Source of the DNA: Pleomorphomonas carboxyditropha
GTDB taxonomy: Bacteria > Pseudomonadota > Alphaproteobacteria > Rhizobiales > Pleomorphomonadaceae
DNA length: 64,000 nt
Direction: 5' to 3'
Assembly: GCF_002770725.1 (NCBI RefSeq)
Contig: NZ_NQVN01000002.1
Location: forward strand, 398,622 to 462,621
Within the stretch, counting starts at the first letter, position 1, and every line of letters begins with the position of its first letter. A model generated the notes under the pieces. That model made no database searches, was not told where the DNA came from, and saw only the letters and a list, made by a program, of their open reading frames with translations. The position numbers and the translations under genes are program-made. Shown one piece after another: positions 43,123 through 51,171 of the stretch.

Positions 43123-45426
43123 ATGCGTTACACCGCCGCTCACTGGGGAACCTATACCATTACCGGCGAGGCGGATGACGTCGGGCTGGCGCCGCTCGCC
43201 GACGATCCGCAGCCCTCGGTGATCGGCCGCGGCTGGCTCGGCGCGGTGCGCGACGAGGCAACGCGCATCCGCCGTCCGTCGGTGCGCCGCGCCTGGCTGG
43301 AAAGGCGCGACCGCAATCGTACCGGCCGCGACGGCTTCGTCGAGCTGCCGTGGGACGAGGCGCTCGACCTTGCCGCCGGCGAACTTCGCCGCGTCATCGA
43401 CGCCCATGGCAACAGGGCGATCTTCGGCGGCTCCTACGGCTGGGCCAGCGCCGGCCGCTTTCACCATGCCCAGTCGCAGCTCCGGCGCTTCCTGAATCTG
43501 ATCGGCGGCTACACGCGCTCGGTCGATACCTATTCGCATGCGGCCGGCGAGGTGCTGCTGCCCCACGTCACCGGCATGAGCAACGCCCTGTTCCAGGACC
43601 GCATGACCTCCTGGTCGCTGCTCGAGGGCAATACCGAACTGCTGCTCTGCTTCGGCGGTATCTCCGGCCGCACGGCGCAGGTGATGTCGAGCGGCACCAC
43701 CGGCCACGAGGTGGAGGGCTGGCTCGCCCGCATCCACCGGGCGGGCGCCCGCATCGTCAACATTTCGCCGCGCCGGGCCGATGTTCCCAAAGAACTCGAA
43801 GCCGAGTGGATCGCGCCGCGCCCCAACACCGACACGGCGCTGATGATGGGCCTCGCCCACGTGCTGATCGAGGAGGGCCTGGTGAACCGCGCCTTCCTCG
43901 ACCGCTACACCCATGGCTGGCCGCGCCTCGAAGCCTATCTGACCGGGGCGGCCGACGGAGTGCCGAAGTCCGCCGACTGGGCGGCAGCGATCACCGGCGT
44001 CGACGCCGGCCGCATCCGGGCTCTGGCGCGGGAGATGGCCGGCCGCACCACCATGATCTCGCTCGCCTGGGGCATCCAGCGCGCCGACCACGGCGAGCAG
44101 CCGCTCTGGATGGGCCTCGCCCTTGCCGCCATGCTGGGACGGATCGGCAGCAAGGGCGGCGGTTTCGGCTTCGGCTACGGCTCGACGACGCCCGTCGGCC
44201 GCCCCATCCGGCCGTTGCCCTGGCCGTCGCTGCCGCAGGGCCGCAATCCGGTGGCCGACCGCATCCCGGTGGCCCGCATCGCCGACCTGCTGCTCGAGCC
44301 GGCCGGCGGTTGCGCCTACAACGGCGAGACGCTCGTCTACCCCGACATCCGCCTCGTCTACTGGACGGGCGGCAATCCCTTCCACGCCCATCAGGATCTC
44401 AACCGCCTCGCCGAAGCCTGGAAGCGGCCGGAGACGGTGATCGTCAACGACATCTGGTGGACGCCGACCGCCCGCCGCGCCGACATCGTCTTTCCCGCCA
44501 CCTCGCCGCTCGAGCGTCGGGACATCATGCTCAACCGCCGCGACGGTTCGCTGGTGTTCATGGACAGGGTGCTGGCGCCGATCGGCGAGGCGCGCGACGA
44601 TCACGCCATCTTCCGGGGACTGGCCGAGCGCTTCGGCGTTGCCGAAGCCTTCACCGAAGGTCTCGACGAGGCCGGCTGGCTGCGCCGGCTCTGGGACGAG
44701 GCGAGCACCGTCGCCGGCCAGCACGGCGTCGAGCTGCCGCAATTCGATGCCTTCCGCGCCGCCGGGCGTTTCGACCGGCCCGATCCCTCGGCAGAGGCGA
44801 TCCAGTTCGGCGCCTTCGTCGCCGACCCCGAGGGTAATCCGCTGGCGACGCCGAGCGGCCGCATCGAGCTCCATAGCGAGGTGATCGCCGGCTTCGGCCT
44901 CGCCGACTGTCCCGGCCATCCGGTGTGGATCGAACCGGCCGAATGGCTTGGAGCCAAGGACGCCGGCAACCGCCTGCACCTCGTCTCGGGCCAGTCGATC
45001 ACCCGCCTGCATGGCCAGATGGACAACGGCCCGGTCGCCCGGGCGACCAAGATCGACGGCCGCGAGCCGGTCTATCTGCATCCGGCGACCGCCCGGCGGC
45101 TCGGCGTCACGGCCGGGGATATCGTGCTGCTGTCGAACGACCGCGGCAGGGCGCTGGCCGGCGTGGTCGTCGACGAGGGCATTCGCGAGGACGTCGCCTG
45201 GATGGGGACTGGCGCCTGGTACGACCCGCAGGAGATCGACGGCGCGCTGATCGACGTGCACGGCAATGCCAATACGCTGACCATCGACAAGGGCACCTCG
45301 GGCCTCGCGCAGGGCAATATCGCGCACACGGCGCTGGTGACGGTCGGCAAGTGGGAAAAGTCCCTTCCCGGCCTCGCGATCGATGGTCCGCCGCCGATCG
45401 TACCCAGGCACGACGGAACGCCATAA
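43123..45426 (+). CDS. Cytoplasmic molybdopterin oxidoreductase, biotin/DMSO sulfoxide reductase type
   Basis: 767 residues of the DMSO reductase family, single-cofactor subgroup: no N-terminal iron-sulfur cysteines and no Tat signal, so a soluble cytoplasmic enzyme like BisC. The serine ligand to molybdenum is in GGSYGWASAGRFHH (Ser109). Guanine-dinucleotide cofactor contacts are suggested by YWTGGNPFHAHQDLNRL, VNDIWWTPTARRADIVFPAT and the C-terminal PVYLHPATARRLGV domain. BisC-like enzymes reduce biotin sulfoxide and free methionine-(S)-sulfoxide. It lies 20 bases after the RuBisCO-like gene, apparently as the last gene of the sugar operon, which is unexpected. A weak AAGGG precedes the ATG. 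Confidence 0.85.
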   Translation: MRYTAAHWGTYTITGEADDVGLAPLADDPQPSVIGRGWLGAVRDEATRIRRPSVRRAWLERRDRNRTGRDGFVELPWDEALDLAAGELRRVIDAHGNRAIFGGSYGWASAGRFHHAQSQLRRFLNLIGGYTRSVDTYSHAAGEVLLPHVTGMSNALFQDRMTSWSLLEGNTELLLCFGGISGRTAQVMSSGTTGHEVEGWLARIHRAGARIVNISPRRADVPKELEAEWIAPRPNTDTALMMGLAHVLIEEGLVNRAFLDRYTHGWPRLEAYLTGAADGVPKSADWAAAITGVDAGRIRALAREMAGRTTMISLAWGIQRADHGEQPLWMGLALAAMLGRIGSKGGGFGFGYGSTTPVGRPIRPLPWPSLPQGRNPVADRIPVARIADLLLEPAGGCAYNGETLVYPDIRLVYWTGGNPFHAHQDLNRLAEAWKRPETVIVNDIWWTPTARRADIVFPATSPLERRDIMLNRRDGSLVFMDRVLAPIGEARDDHAIFRGLAERFGVAEAFTEGLDEAGWLRRLWDEASTVAGQHGVELPQFDAFRAAGRFDRPDPSAEAIQFGAFVADPEGNPLATPSGRIELHSEVIAGFGLADCPGHPVWIEPAEWLGAKDAGNRLHLVSGQSITRLHGQMDNGPVARATKIDGREPVYLHPATARRLGVTAGDIVLLSNDRGRALAGVVVDEGIREDVAWMGTGAWYDPQEIDGALIDVHGNANTLTIDKGTSGLAQGNIAHTALVTVGKWEKSLPGLAIDGPPPIVPRHDGTP

Positions 45427-45451
45427 GGCGCCTCTCGGGAGGGACGCGGAC

Positions 45452-46123
45452 TTATCGCTTGCGCGCCAGCCGCCCGGCCAGCTTGTCGAAGCTGGCGCAC
45501 AGCACCCAGTACAGGGCGCCGATGAACAGGAAGATCTCCATCGGATAGACCATCACCCGGTTGTTGACCTGGGTGGCGACGAACGACAGTTCCGGCACGC
45601 CGATCACATAGGCGAGCGAGGTGTCCTTGATCAGCGTGGTCCACTGATTGACGAAGGACGGCGCCATGACGCGCAAGGCCTGCGGCAGGACGACGAGCCG
45701 CAGCAACTGGTACCGCCGGAGGCCGAGGGCGTAGCCGGCCTCCCACTGGCCCATGTCGATGCCGTTTATGCCGGCCGCCACCGAATAGGACAGATAGGCG
45801 CCGCTGATCAGCGACAGGGCGACCACCACCGTGCCGATTTCCGGCACCGAGATGCCGAACAGCATCGGCAGCAGGAAATAGCTCCAGAAGATCAGCATGA
45901 TCACGGGGATGGCGCGGAAGAAGCCGAGCACGACGACGAGCAGGCTGCGCGCGCCGCCGCGGCTCAGCGCCAGCGCGATGCCGAAGACGAGCCCGAGCAG
46001 GGCGGAGGCCACGGCCGACAGCGCCGAGATGATGACGGTCAGCGCCAGGCCGCCGATCGGGCCGTTCGGCCAGGCGCCGAGCAGCAGGTAGTCGAGATTG
46101 TCGAAAATGACGGAAATGTTCAT
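45452..46123 (-). CDS. Polar amino-acid ABC transporter permease
   Basis: 223 residues with about five membrane segments. The HisM/GlnP family shows FRAIPVIMLIFWSYFLLP, the cytoplasmic EAGYALGLRRYQLLRLVVLP loop and TTLIKDTSLAYVIGVPEL. It is the second permease of the pair downstream of the 46979-47785 binding protein. Its ATG overlaps the stop of the first permease (ATGA). It ends 25 bases from the convergent molybdoenzyme gene without an obvious terminator. Confidence 0.9.
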   Translation of the reverse strand: MNISVIFDNLDYLLLGAWPNGPIGGLALTVIISALSAVASALLGLVFGIALALSRGGARSLLVVVLGFFRAIPVIMLIFWSYFLLPMLFGISVPEIGTVVVALSLISGAYLSYSVAAGINGIDMGQWEAGYALGLRRYQLLRLVVLPQALRVMAPSFVNQWTTLIKDTSLAYVIGVPELSFVATQVNNRVMVYPMEIFLFIGALYWVLCASFDKLAGRLARKR

Positions 46124-46860
46124 GAGCGCTTGTTCGCCCAGGCGAAGCGGCCGCTGCGTGCCACCGCCAGGCCGGCGGCCTCGGTGACGATCACCGCCAC
46201 GAGATAGAGCACCGTCGCTATGCCGAAAGCCTGGAAGGTCAGGAAGGTTTCGGTCTCCACCTGCCGCGAGGCGTAGGACAGCTCGGCGAGGCCGATCGCC
46301 ATGGTCAGCGAGGTGTTCTTGATCGTGTTGAGATATTGGCCGACCACCGGCAGCCAGGCGATGCGCAGCGCCTGCGGCAGCACCACCAGCCAGTAGATGA
46401 GGCGCGGCCGCATGCCGAGCGACCGCGCCGTCTCGTACTGTCCGTTGTCGACGCCGTTGATGCCGGCGCGGAATTCCTCGGCGATGTAGGCGCCGGCATA
46501 GAGCGTCAGGCCGAAGAAGCCGGCCAGGGTCTCGAAGGCCGGCCAGCTCAGGCGCCCCGGGCCGAGGTCGAGCGTATGCGGCGTGTTCAGCCAGCCGACC
46601 AGCCCCTGCGGCAAGAGCGCCGCCGCGCCGAAATACCAGAAGAACAGTTGAACCAAGAGCGGCGTGTTGCGGATGGCGCTGATATAGGCCGCGGCGGCCG
46701 CCCTGAGCGGCGCGTACCGGCTCATCCGCATGCCGCACACCGAGACGCCGAAGCCGGTGGCGGCAACGCAGACGGCAATCGACAGGCCGACGGTCACGCC
46801 GAAGCCCTGGATCAGCCAGAGCAGATAACGCGGCGCCATCGGCTCTCCGAATATGCTCAT
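46120..46860 (-). CDS. Polar amino-acid ABC transporter permease
   Basis: 246 residues. The motif order SAIRNTPLLVQLFFWYFGAA, ARSLGMRPRLIYWLVVLPQA and NTIKNTSLTMAIGLAELSY is that of GltJ/AapQ-type permeases, with an extra extracytoplasmic loop between helices two and three. ATG 46860 has AGGA about eight bases before it. It follows the binding-protein gene across a hairpin. Confidence 0.9.
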   Translation of the reverse strand: MSIFGEPMAPRYLLWLIQGFGVTVGLSIAVCVAATGFGVSVCGMRMSRYAPLRAAAAAYISAIRNTPLLVQLFFWYFGAAALLPQGLVGWLNTPHTLDLGPGRLSWPAFETLAGFFGLTLYAGAYIAEEFRAGINGVDNGQYETARSLGMRPRLIYWLVVLPQALRIAWLPVVGQYLNTIKNTSLTMAIGLAELSYASRQVETETFLTFQAFGIATVLYLVAVIVTEAAGLAVARSGRFAWANKRS

Positions 46861-46885
46861 TTTTGTCCTACTCACCCGATCGCGC

Positions 46886-46920
46886 AAACGCCACGCGGAA
46901 AAAAGTCCCGCGTGGCGTTT
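46886..46920 (-). other. Strong intercistronic hairpin after the binding-protein gene
   Basis: Perfect 13-bp stem (46886-46898 with 46908-46920) with a 9-base loop between the binding-protein and permease genes. On the minus strand only TTT follows before GC-rich sequence, so partial termination or message protection is likely rather than a full stop. Confidence 0.7.
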
Positions 46921-46978
46921 TGTCCAGCTTTGATGCCGGCGGAGCGCCGATGGCCCGTTTCCGCCGGTCTGTAGCCAT

Positions 46979-47785
46979 TTACTGCTGCTTGTCGCCGATC
47001 TTGAACAGGCGCGGCAGCGGCTGGGTGGTGTCGGGGCCGAACCAGGCGTCGTAGATAGCGGCGGCCTTGCCGTTCGCCTCGAGCTGCAGCAGCGTCTCGT
47101 TCACCAGGTCGACGAGGCGCTTCTCGCCCTTGGGAATGCCGACGCCGATGTAGTCGTTGGAGATGGTGAACGGCGGGATCTCGTAGTTCTCCTTGTCCGG
47201 AACGTTGGCCAAGAGGCCGACCAGCTTGGGACCGTCCTGGGTGATCGCCTGGACGTTGCCGTTGCGCAGCGCGGCGAAGGCGAACGGCGTGTCGTCGAAC
47301 GACACCACCGTCGCGCCCGGGAAGTCGCGGCGCAGCACGATCTCGTTGGTCGTGCCCTTGTCGGCGCCGATGCGCAGCCCGTTGAGCTGGTCGGGCGAGG
47401 ACAGCGTGCCCTTCTTGGCGATGAACTGCTGGCCGGAGGAGAAATAGGGAATGGAGAAATCGAGCTGCTTGGCCCGCTCCTCGGTGATGGTGAAGTTGGC
47501 CAGCACCAGGTCGACCTTGCCGGACACCAGCAGCGGGATGCGGTTGGCCGGATTGGTCGGCCGCAGCTCGAGCTTGACGCCGATCTTGTCGGCGATTTCC
47601 TTGGCGTAGTCGACGTCGAGGCCGACGATCTGCTTGCTGTCGGGATCGACGTATCCGAACGGCGGATTGCTGTCGAAAGCGGCGACGCGCAGGACGCCCG
47701 CCTGCTTGATGTCGTCCAGGCGGTCGGCGTGAGCAGCGCCGGCTGCCAGGAAGGACGCGAGGGCCAAAATTACAAATCTGCGCAT
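46979..47785 (-). CDS. Polar amino-acid ABC transporter substrate-binding protein
   Basis: 268 residues with a signal peptide ending at GAAHAD. Cluster IV (family 3) fold: VLRVAAFDSNPPFGYVD, IVGLDVDYAKEIADKIGVK, ANFTITEERAKQLDFS, GADKGTTNE, AAIYDAWFG. The arginine in TITEERAKQ is the usual carboxylate anchor for amino acids. ATG 47785 has CGGAG upstream. It opens a set with two permeases but no ATPase of its own. Confidence 0.92.
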   Translation of the reverse strand: MRRFVILALASFLAAGAAHADRLDDIKQAGVLRVAAFDSNPPFGYVDPDSKQIVGLDVDYAKEIADKIGVKLELRPTNPANRIPLLVSGKVDLVLANFTITEERAKQLDFSIPYFSSGQQFIAKKGTLSSPDQLNGLRIGADKGTTNEIVLRRDFPGATVVSFDDTPFAFAALRNGNVQAITQDGPKLVGLLANVPDKENYEIPPFTISNDYIGVGIPKGEKRLVDLVNETLLQLEANGKAAAIYDAWFGPDTTQPLPRLFKIGDKQQ

Positions 47786-47973
47786 CGAAGCGACTCCGGT
47801 CGATGAAAATATAACCAACACGCTCAGGATGTGATCACTGCCAAAGCGATTACGGCATAAATTAAACGCATGTCGCCTAAAATGGAGACATAACATGCTA
47901 ATCTAACGGGGAAATTTAAACTCGTTTGCCGCATTGGGCCCGGCGGCGGGCGGCCGCCTTTCGATCGATATTC

Positions 47974-48735
47974 CTAGATATCGTAGACGTGGGGAGCGGT
48001 GATCGACGACACGAAGCGCCTCGTGCGCTCCTGCGCCGGCTCGGTGAAGATCTGCCGCGCCGGCCCGGTCTCAACGACGACGCTCGCCTCCAGGAACACC
48101 ACGTTCCTGGCGATGCGGGACGCGAGGCGGAGGTCGTGGGTGGCGATCACCATGGTGGTGCCCTCGGCGGCCAGCCGGCTCAGCACGTCGACCACCTCGA
48201 GCGCCAGTTCCGGATCGAGGGCGGAGGTCGGCTCGTCGCAGAGCAGCACGCGCGGCGACATGGCGAGCGCCCGGGCGATGGCGACGCGCTGTTGCTGGCC
48301 GCCCGACAGCGTCGCCGGCCAGGCATCGGCCTTGTGCGACAGGCCGACCTTGTCGAGCAACTCGGCGGCCCGCTGCCGCGCCTTGTCCCTCGGCCATTTC
48401 AGCACCGTCAGCGGCCCCTCCATGACGTTCTCGATGGCCGTTCGGTGGGGAAACAGCTGGAAGTTCTGGAACACCATGCCGGTCTGGCGGCGGATGGCCT
48501 GGATGGCCGGCCAGCCCGGCCGGTGGCCCGGCCGGAAGGTCAGGCTCTCGCCGCCGAGAACCAGCGTGCCGGAGGTGGGGATCTCCAGGAGGTTGATGCA
48601 GCGCAGCAGCGTGCTCTTGCCGCCGCCCGACGGGCCGACCAGCGCCGTCACCGTGCCTTCGGCGATGGCGACGTTGATGTCGGCGAGCACGGTGGTGTCG
48701 CCGAAGCGCTTGACGATGTTCCTGAGCTCGATCAC
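47974..48735 (-). CDS. Polar amino-acid ABC transporter ATP-binding protein (GlnQ/HisP type)
   Basis: 253 residues. Walker A GPSGGGKST, Q-loop FQNFQLFPH, signature LSGGQQQRVAIARAL, Walker B VLLCDEPTSALDPE and switch histidine ATHDLRLA are intact. It starts at GTG 48735, overlapping the permease stop (GTGA). It is the only ATPase among six amino-acid transport genes between 45.4 and 50.3 kb and may serve both permease sets. Confidence 0.92.
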   Translation of the reverse strand: MIELRNIVKRFGDTTVLADINVAIAEGTVTALVGPSGGGKSTLLRCINLLEIPTSGTLVLGGESLTFRPGHRPGWPAIQAIRRQTGMVFQNFQLFPHRTAIENVMEGPLTVLKWPRDKARQRAAELLDKVGLSHKADAWPATLSGGQQQRVAIARALAMSPRVLLCDEPTSALDPELALEVVDVLSRLAAEGTTMVIATHDLRLASRIARNVVFLEASVVVETGPARQIFTEPAQERTRRFVSSITAPHVYDI

Positions 48736-49412
48736 GGGTTCGCCTCCAGGCTGCCGCCGTAGCGGCCGAAGCGGTGCTCGAGCCGCTGTTGCAGATGCGA
48801 CAGCACCGAGCTCAGCGCCAGGTAGATGAGCGCCGCCTCGATATAGAGGATCAGCGGCTCGTAGGTGGTGGCGACGATGCGCTGGGCGGCCTGGAACAGC
48901 TCGGGCACGGTGATGGCGGCGGCGAGCGAGGTGTCCTTGACCAGCGAGATGAAGCTGTTGGACAGCGGCGGCACGGCGATCTTGGTGGCCTGCGGCAGGA
49001 TGGTGCGGGTGAGGCACTGCCGCCAGCTCATGCCGATCGAATAGGCCGCCTCCCATTGTCCCTTGGGCACGGCGGAGATCACCGCGCGGATGGTTTCCGA
49101 GCCGTAGGCGCCGACGTTGAGCGTGAATCCTATCAGCGCCGCCGGAAAGGCGTCGAGATAGATGCCGAGGCTCGGCAGGCCGTAGAAGATCACGAACAGT
49201 TGCACCAGCAGCGGCGTGCCGCGGAACACCCAGACGAAGAAGCGGGCGATCAGGGCGAACGGCAGCGGCCCGAAAAGGCGCACCAGCGCCGTTATGAGGC
49301 CGAGCACCAAGCCGAAGGCGAACGACAGAAGGGTGAGCGGGATGGTGAAGACGAGCCCGGCCCAGAGCAGGGAGGGCAGCGACTCCGCCATGAGATGAAG
49401 CCAGGACGGCAC
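48732..49412 (-). CDS. Polar amino-acid ABC transporter permease
   Basis: 226 residues. The family pattern is WVFRGTPLLVQLFVIFYGLP, EAAYSIGMSWRQCLTRTILP and SLVKDTSLAAAITVPELF. GTG 49412 is taken as start because GAGGAG lies seven bases before it; ATG 49391 is an alternative. Confidence 0.9.
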   Translation of the reverse strand: MPSWLHLMAESLPSLLWAGLVFTIPLTLLSFAFGLVLGLITALVRLFGPLPFALIARFFVWVFRGTPLLVQLFVIFYGLPSLGIYLDAFPAALIGFTLNVGAYGSETIRAVISAVPKGQWEAAYSIGMSWRQCLTRTILPQATKIAVPPLSNSFISLVKDTSLAAAITVPELFQAAQRIVATTYEPLILYIEAALIYLALSSVLSHLQQRLEHRFGRYGGSLEANP

Positions 49413-49537
49413 CTCGGAACTCCTCGGGATGTGGGCACGGCAACGCCGGGGCGGCAGGCGCCTGCCACCCCGGCGGATTCAGGACGATCGCGACGGAAAA
49501 CGCAACGCCGTCATGTGACCTTGATCGGCGGGACGGA

Positions 49538-50311
49538 TTATTTCGACACGTCCTGACCGAAATACTTGTCGGCGATCTTCTGGTAGGTGCCGTCGGCCTT
49601 GATGTCGTCGAGCGCCTTGTCGATGGCGGCGACCAGCTCCGCCTGGCCCTTGCGGACGATGATGCCGGAGGCGTCGGCGTCCTCCTTCTGGGCGGCGATC
49701 TTCAACGGCGCGTCGGGCTTGTGCTTCTTGAAGTCCAGGAAGGACAGGCTGTCGTTGATGGTGGCGTCGGCGCGCCGGGTCAGCACGAGCTGGATCGATT
49801 CGTCGAAGCCGTTGGTGCCGACCAGTTCGGCCCCCGACTCGGTGGCCAGCGCGCCGAAGTTGCTGGTCAGCGTCTGCGCCGACTTCTTGCCCTTGAGATC
49901 GGCGAAGCCCTTGATGTCCTCGTCGTCGGCACGGACGATCAGCACCGCCTTGGAGACGATATAGGGCTTGGAGAAGTCGTATTTCTCCTTGCGCTTGTCG
50001 GTGATGCCGACCTGGTTGATGACGGTGTCGTAGCGGTTGGCGTCGAGACCGGCGATCAGGCCGTCCCACTTGCCCTCGATGAACTCCGGCTTGACGCCCA
50101 GCTTCTCGGCCACCGCCTCGCCGATCTCGACGTCGAAGCCGACCAGCTTGCCGCTCTCGTCGTGGTAGGTGAAGGGCGCGTAGGTGCCTTCGGTGCCGAT
50201 GCGCAGCACGCCGGCCGCCTTGACGGCGGCGAGGTCGTCGGCGGCCACGGCGGCACCGGCAAACGCCAGATGAACAGCGGCGACAGCCGCCCAGAGTCGA
50301 ACAGATTTCAT
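49538..50311 (-). CDS. Polar amino-acid ABC transporter substrate-binding protein (cystine-type family)
   Basis: 257 residues with a signal peptide ending at GAAVAAD. Fold landmarks: VLRIGTEGTYAPFTYHDESG, VGFDVEIGEAVAEKLGVKPE, INQVGITDKRKEKYDFSKPY, ADATINDSLSFLDFKKH. The GKWDGLIAGLDANRYD stretch resembles cystine/cysteine binders (FliY/TcyA), but the ligand is an inference. It heads the binding protein-permease-ATPase operon. Confidence 0.9.
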   Translation of the reverse strand: MKSVRLWAAVAAVHLAFAGAAVAADDLAAVKAAGVLRIGTEGTYAPFTYHDESGKLVGFDVEIGEAVAEKLGVKPEFIEGKWDGLIAGLDANRYDTVINQVGITDKRKEKYDFSKPYIVSKAVLIVRADDEDIKGFADLKGKKSAQTLTSNFGALATESGAELVGTNGFDESIQLVLTRRADATINDSLSFLDFKKHKPDAPLKIAAQKEDADASGIIVRKGQAELVAAIDKALDDIKADGTYQKIADKYFGQDVSK

Positions 50312-50737
50312 CGTCTTAAAGCCCCGGATGTGAGGAAAATCATTCCGATTGCCTATCCTCGCATCAATCCTGCTGGCGGTATGGGCAGGAAATGGGCGAA
50401 ATTTCGCGGCGATGTGGAATTTTTTTCCAAAGGCGACCGACGGGAGACAACGATCGTCGCCCTCCGGGTCGCGCCGGCCGGCGATAGGCGGGCGAATCCG
50501 GCGCCGGATGGATCGCGGGCACCATCCACCCGCGATGGGGCGACGGGCTATTTCCGCAATGGCGGAGGCATCTCCGCCATTGCGGATGCCGGCGAGCGGT
50601 TCGGCGGCGATCCATCCAATGTTGCGGAGCAATCGTCTCGCCGTCGCGGCTTTCCTGTTGAGGCGGATGTCTGCCGGCGTTAGCCCAACGTCATCGAGAT
50701 TGACGGACGTTACCCGCGTCCGACGGGAGACAGTGAG
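50312..50737. repeat. Intergenic region with two tandem perfect hairpins
   Basis: 426 bases with no supported gene. An 8-bp stem (50512-50519 with 50529-50536) is followed by a 15-bp perfect stem with a 4-base loop (50553-50567 with 50572-50586). Neither is followed by T's. They may be repetitive extragenic palindromes. Promoters for the binding protein (-) and the Met-rich gene (+) must also lie here. Confidence 0.5.
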
Positions 50738-51106
50738 ATGAACACCGCCATGAACATGCAGCCGATGATGCCCATGATGCAGATGCCGATGATGGGCGGC
50801 ATGATGCCCCAGATGATGCCAATGATGAACGGCATGATGCCGATGATGGGCATGCCGATGATGGGCGGCATGATGAACCCGATGATGGGTGGCATGATGC
50901 CGCAGATGATGCCGGTCATGATGGCCAAGATGACCTGCAAGATGACCAAGAACGGCATGACGTGCGAGATGATGCCGATGGACGACGCCAGCATGGACAT
51001 GTTCATGGACTGCTGCAAGCGCATGATGGCCATGATGCAGGGCGGCATGCCCATGATGATGATGTGCGGCGGCATGCCGATGATGTGCGGCACGATGATG
51101 GCCTGA
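50738..51106 (+). CDS. Extremely methionine-rich small protein with six cysteines
   Basis: 122 residues, of which 56 are Met by count (46%). The first 62 residues are built from MMP, MMGG and MMPQMMP units and lack Cys. The second half is more ordered and adds six Cys (TCKM, TCEMM, DCCKR, MCGG, MCGT). There is no signal peptide or clear membrane segment. The ATG has GGGAG upstream and a Rho-independent terminator follows, so this is a real monocistronic gene and not a low-complexity artefact. I recognise no family. Thioether and thiol ligands suggest Cu(I) binding, or use as an oxidant sink; both are guesses. Confidence 0.7.
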   Translation: MNTAMNMQPMMPMMQMPMMGGMMPQMMPMMNGMMPMMGMPMMGGMMNPMMGGMMPQMMPVMMAKMTCKMTKNGMTCEMMPMDDASMDMFMDCCKRMMAMMQGGMPMMMMCGGMPMMCGTMMA

Positions 51107-51131
51107 GCGCGCGTCGCCACGAAATTTTCAG

Positions 51132-51161
51132 GGGCTGCGGACGAAAGTCCGCGGCCCTTTT
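51132..51161 (+). terminator. Rho-independent terminator of the Met-rich gene
   Basis: 11-bp stem with one G-U pair (51132-51142 with 51147-51157), GAAA tetraloop and TTTT, 25 bases after the stop codon. Confidence 0.85.
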
Positions 51162-51171
51162 CGTTATGCGG

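Noticed and set aside
43021-45411. Long minus-strand open frame (796 codons) opposite the molybdoenzyme
   Set aside because: A GC-rich shadow with Arg/Gly/Val-biased composition and no domain; the plus strand encodes a complete enzyme.
50710-51120. Open minus-strand frame (136 codons, Ile/Met/Pro-rich) antisense to the Met-rich gene
   Set aside because: It is the mirror of ATGATG repeats; it lacks a ribosome binding site and reads through the plus-strand gene's terminator side.
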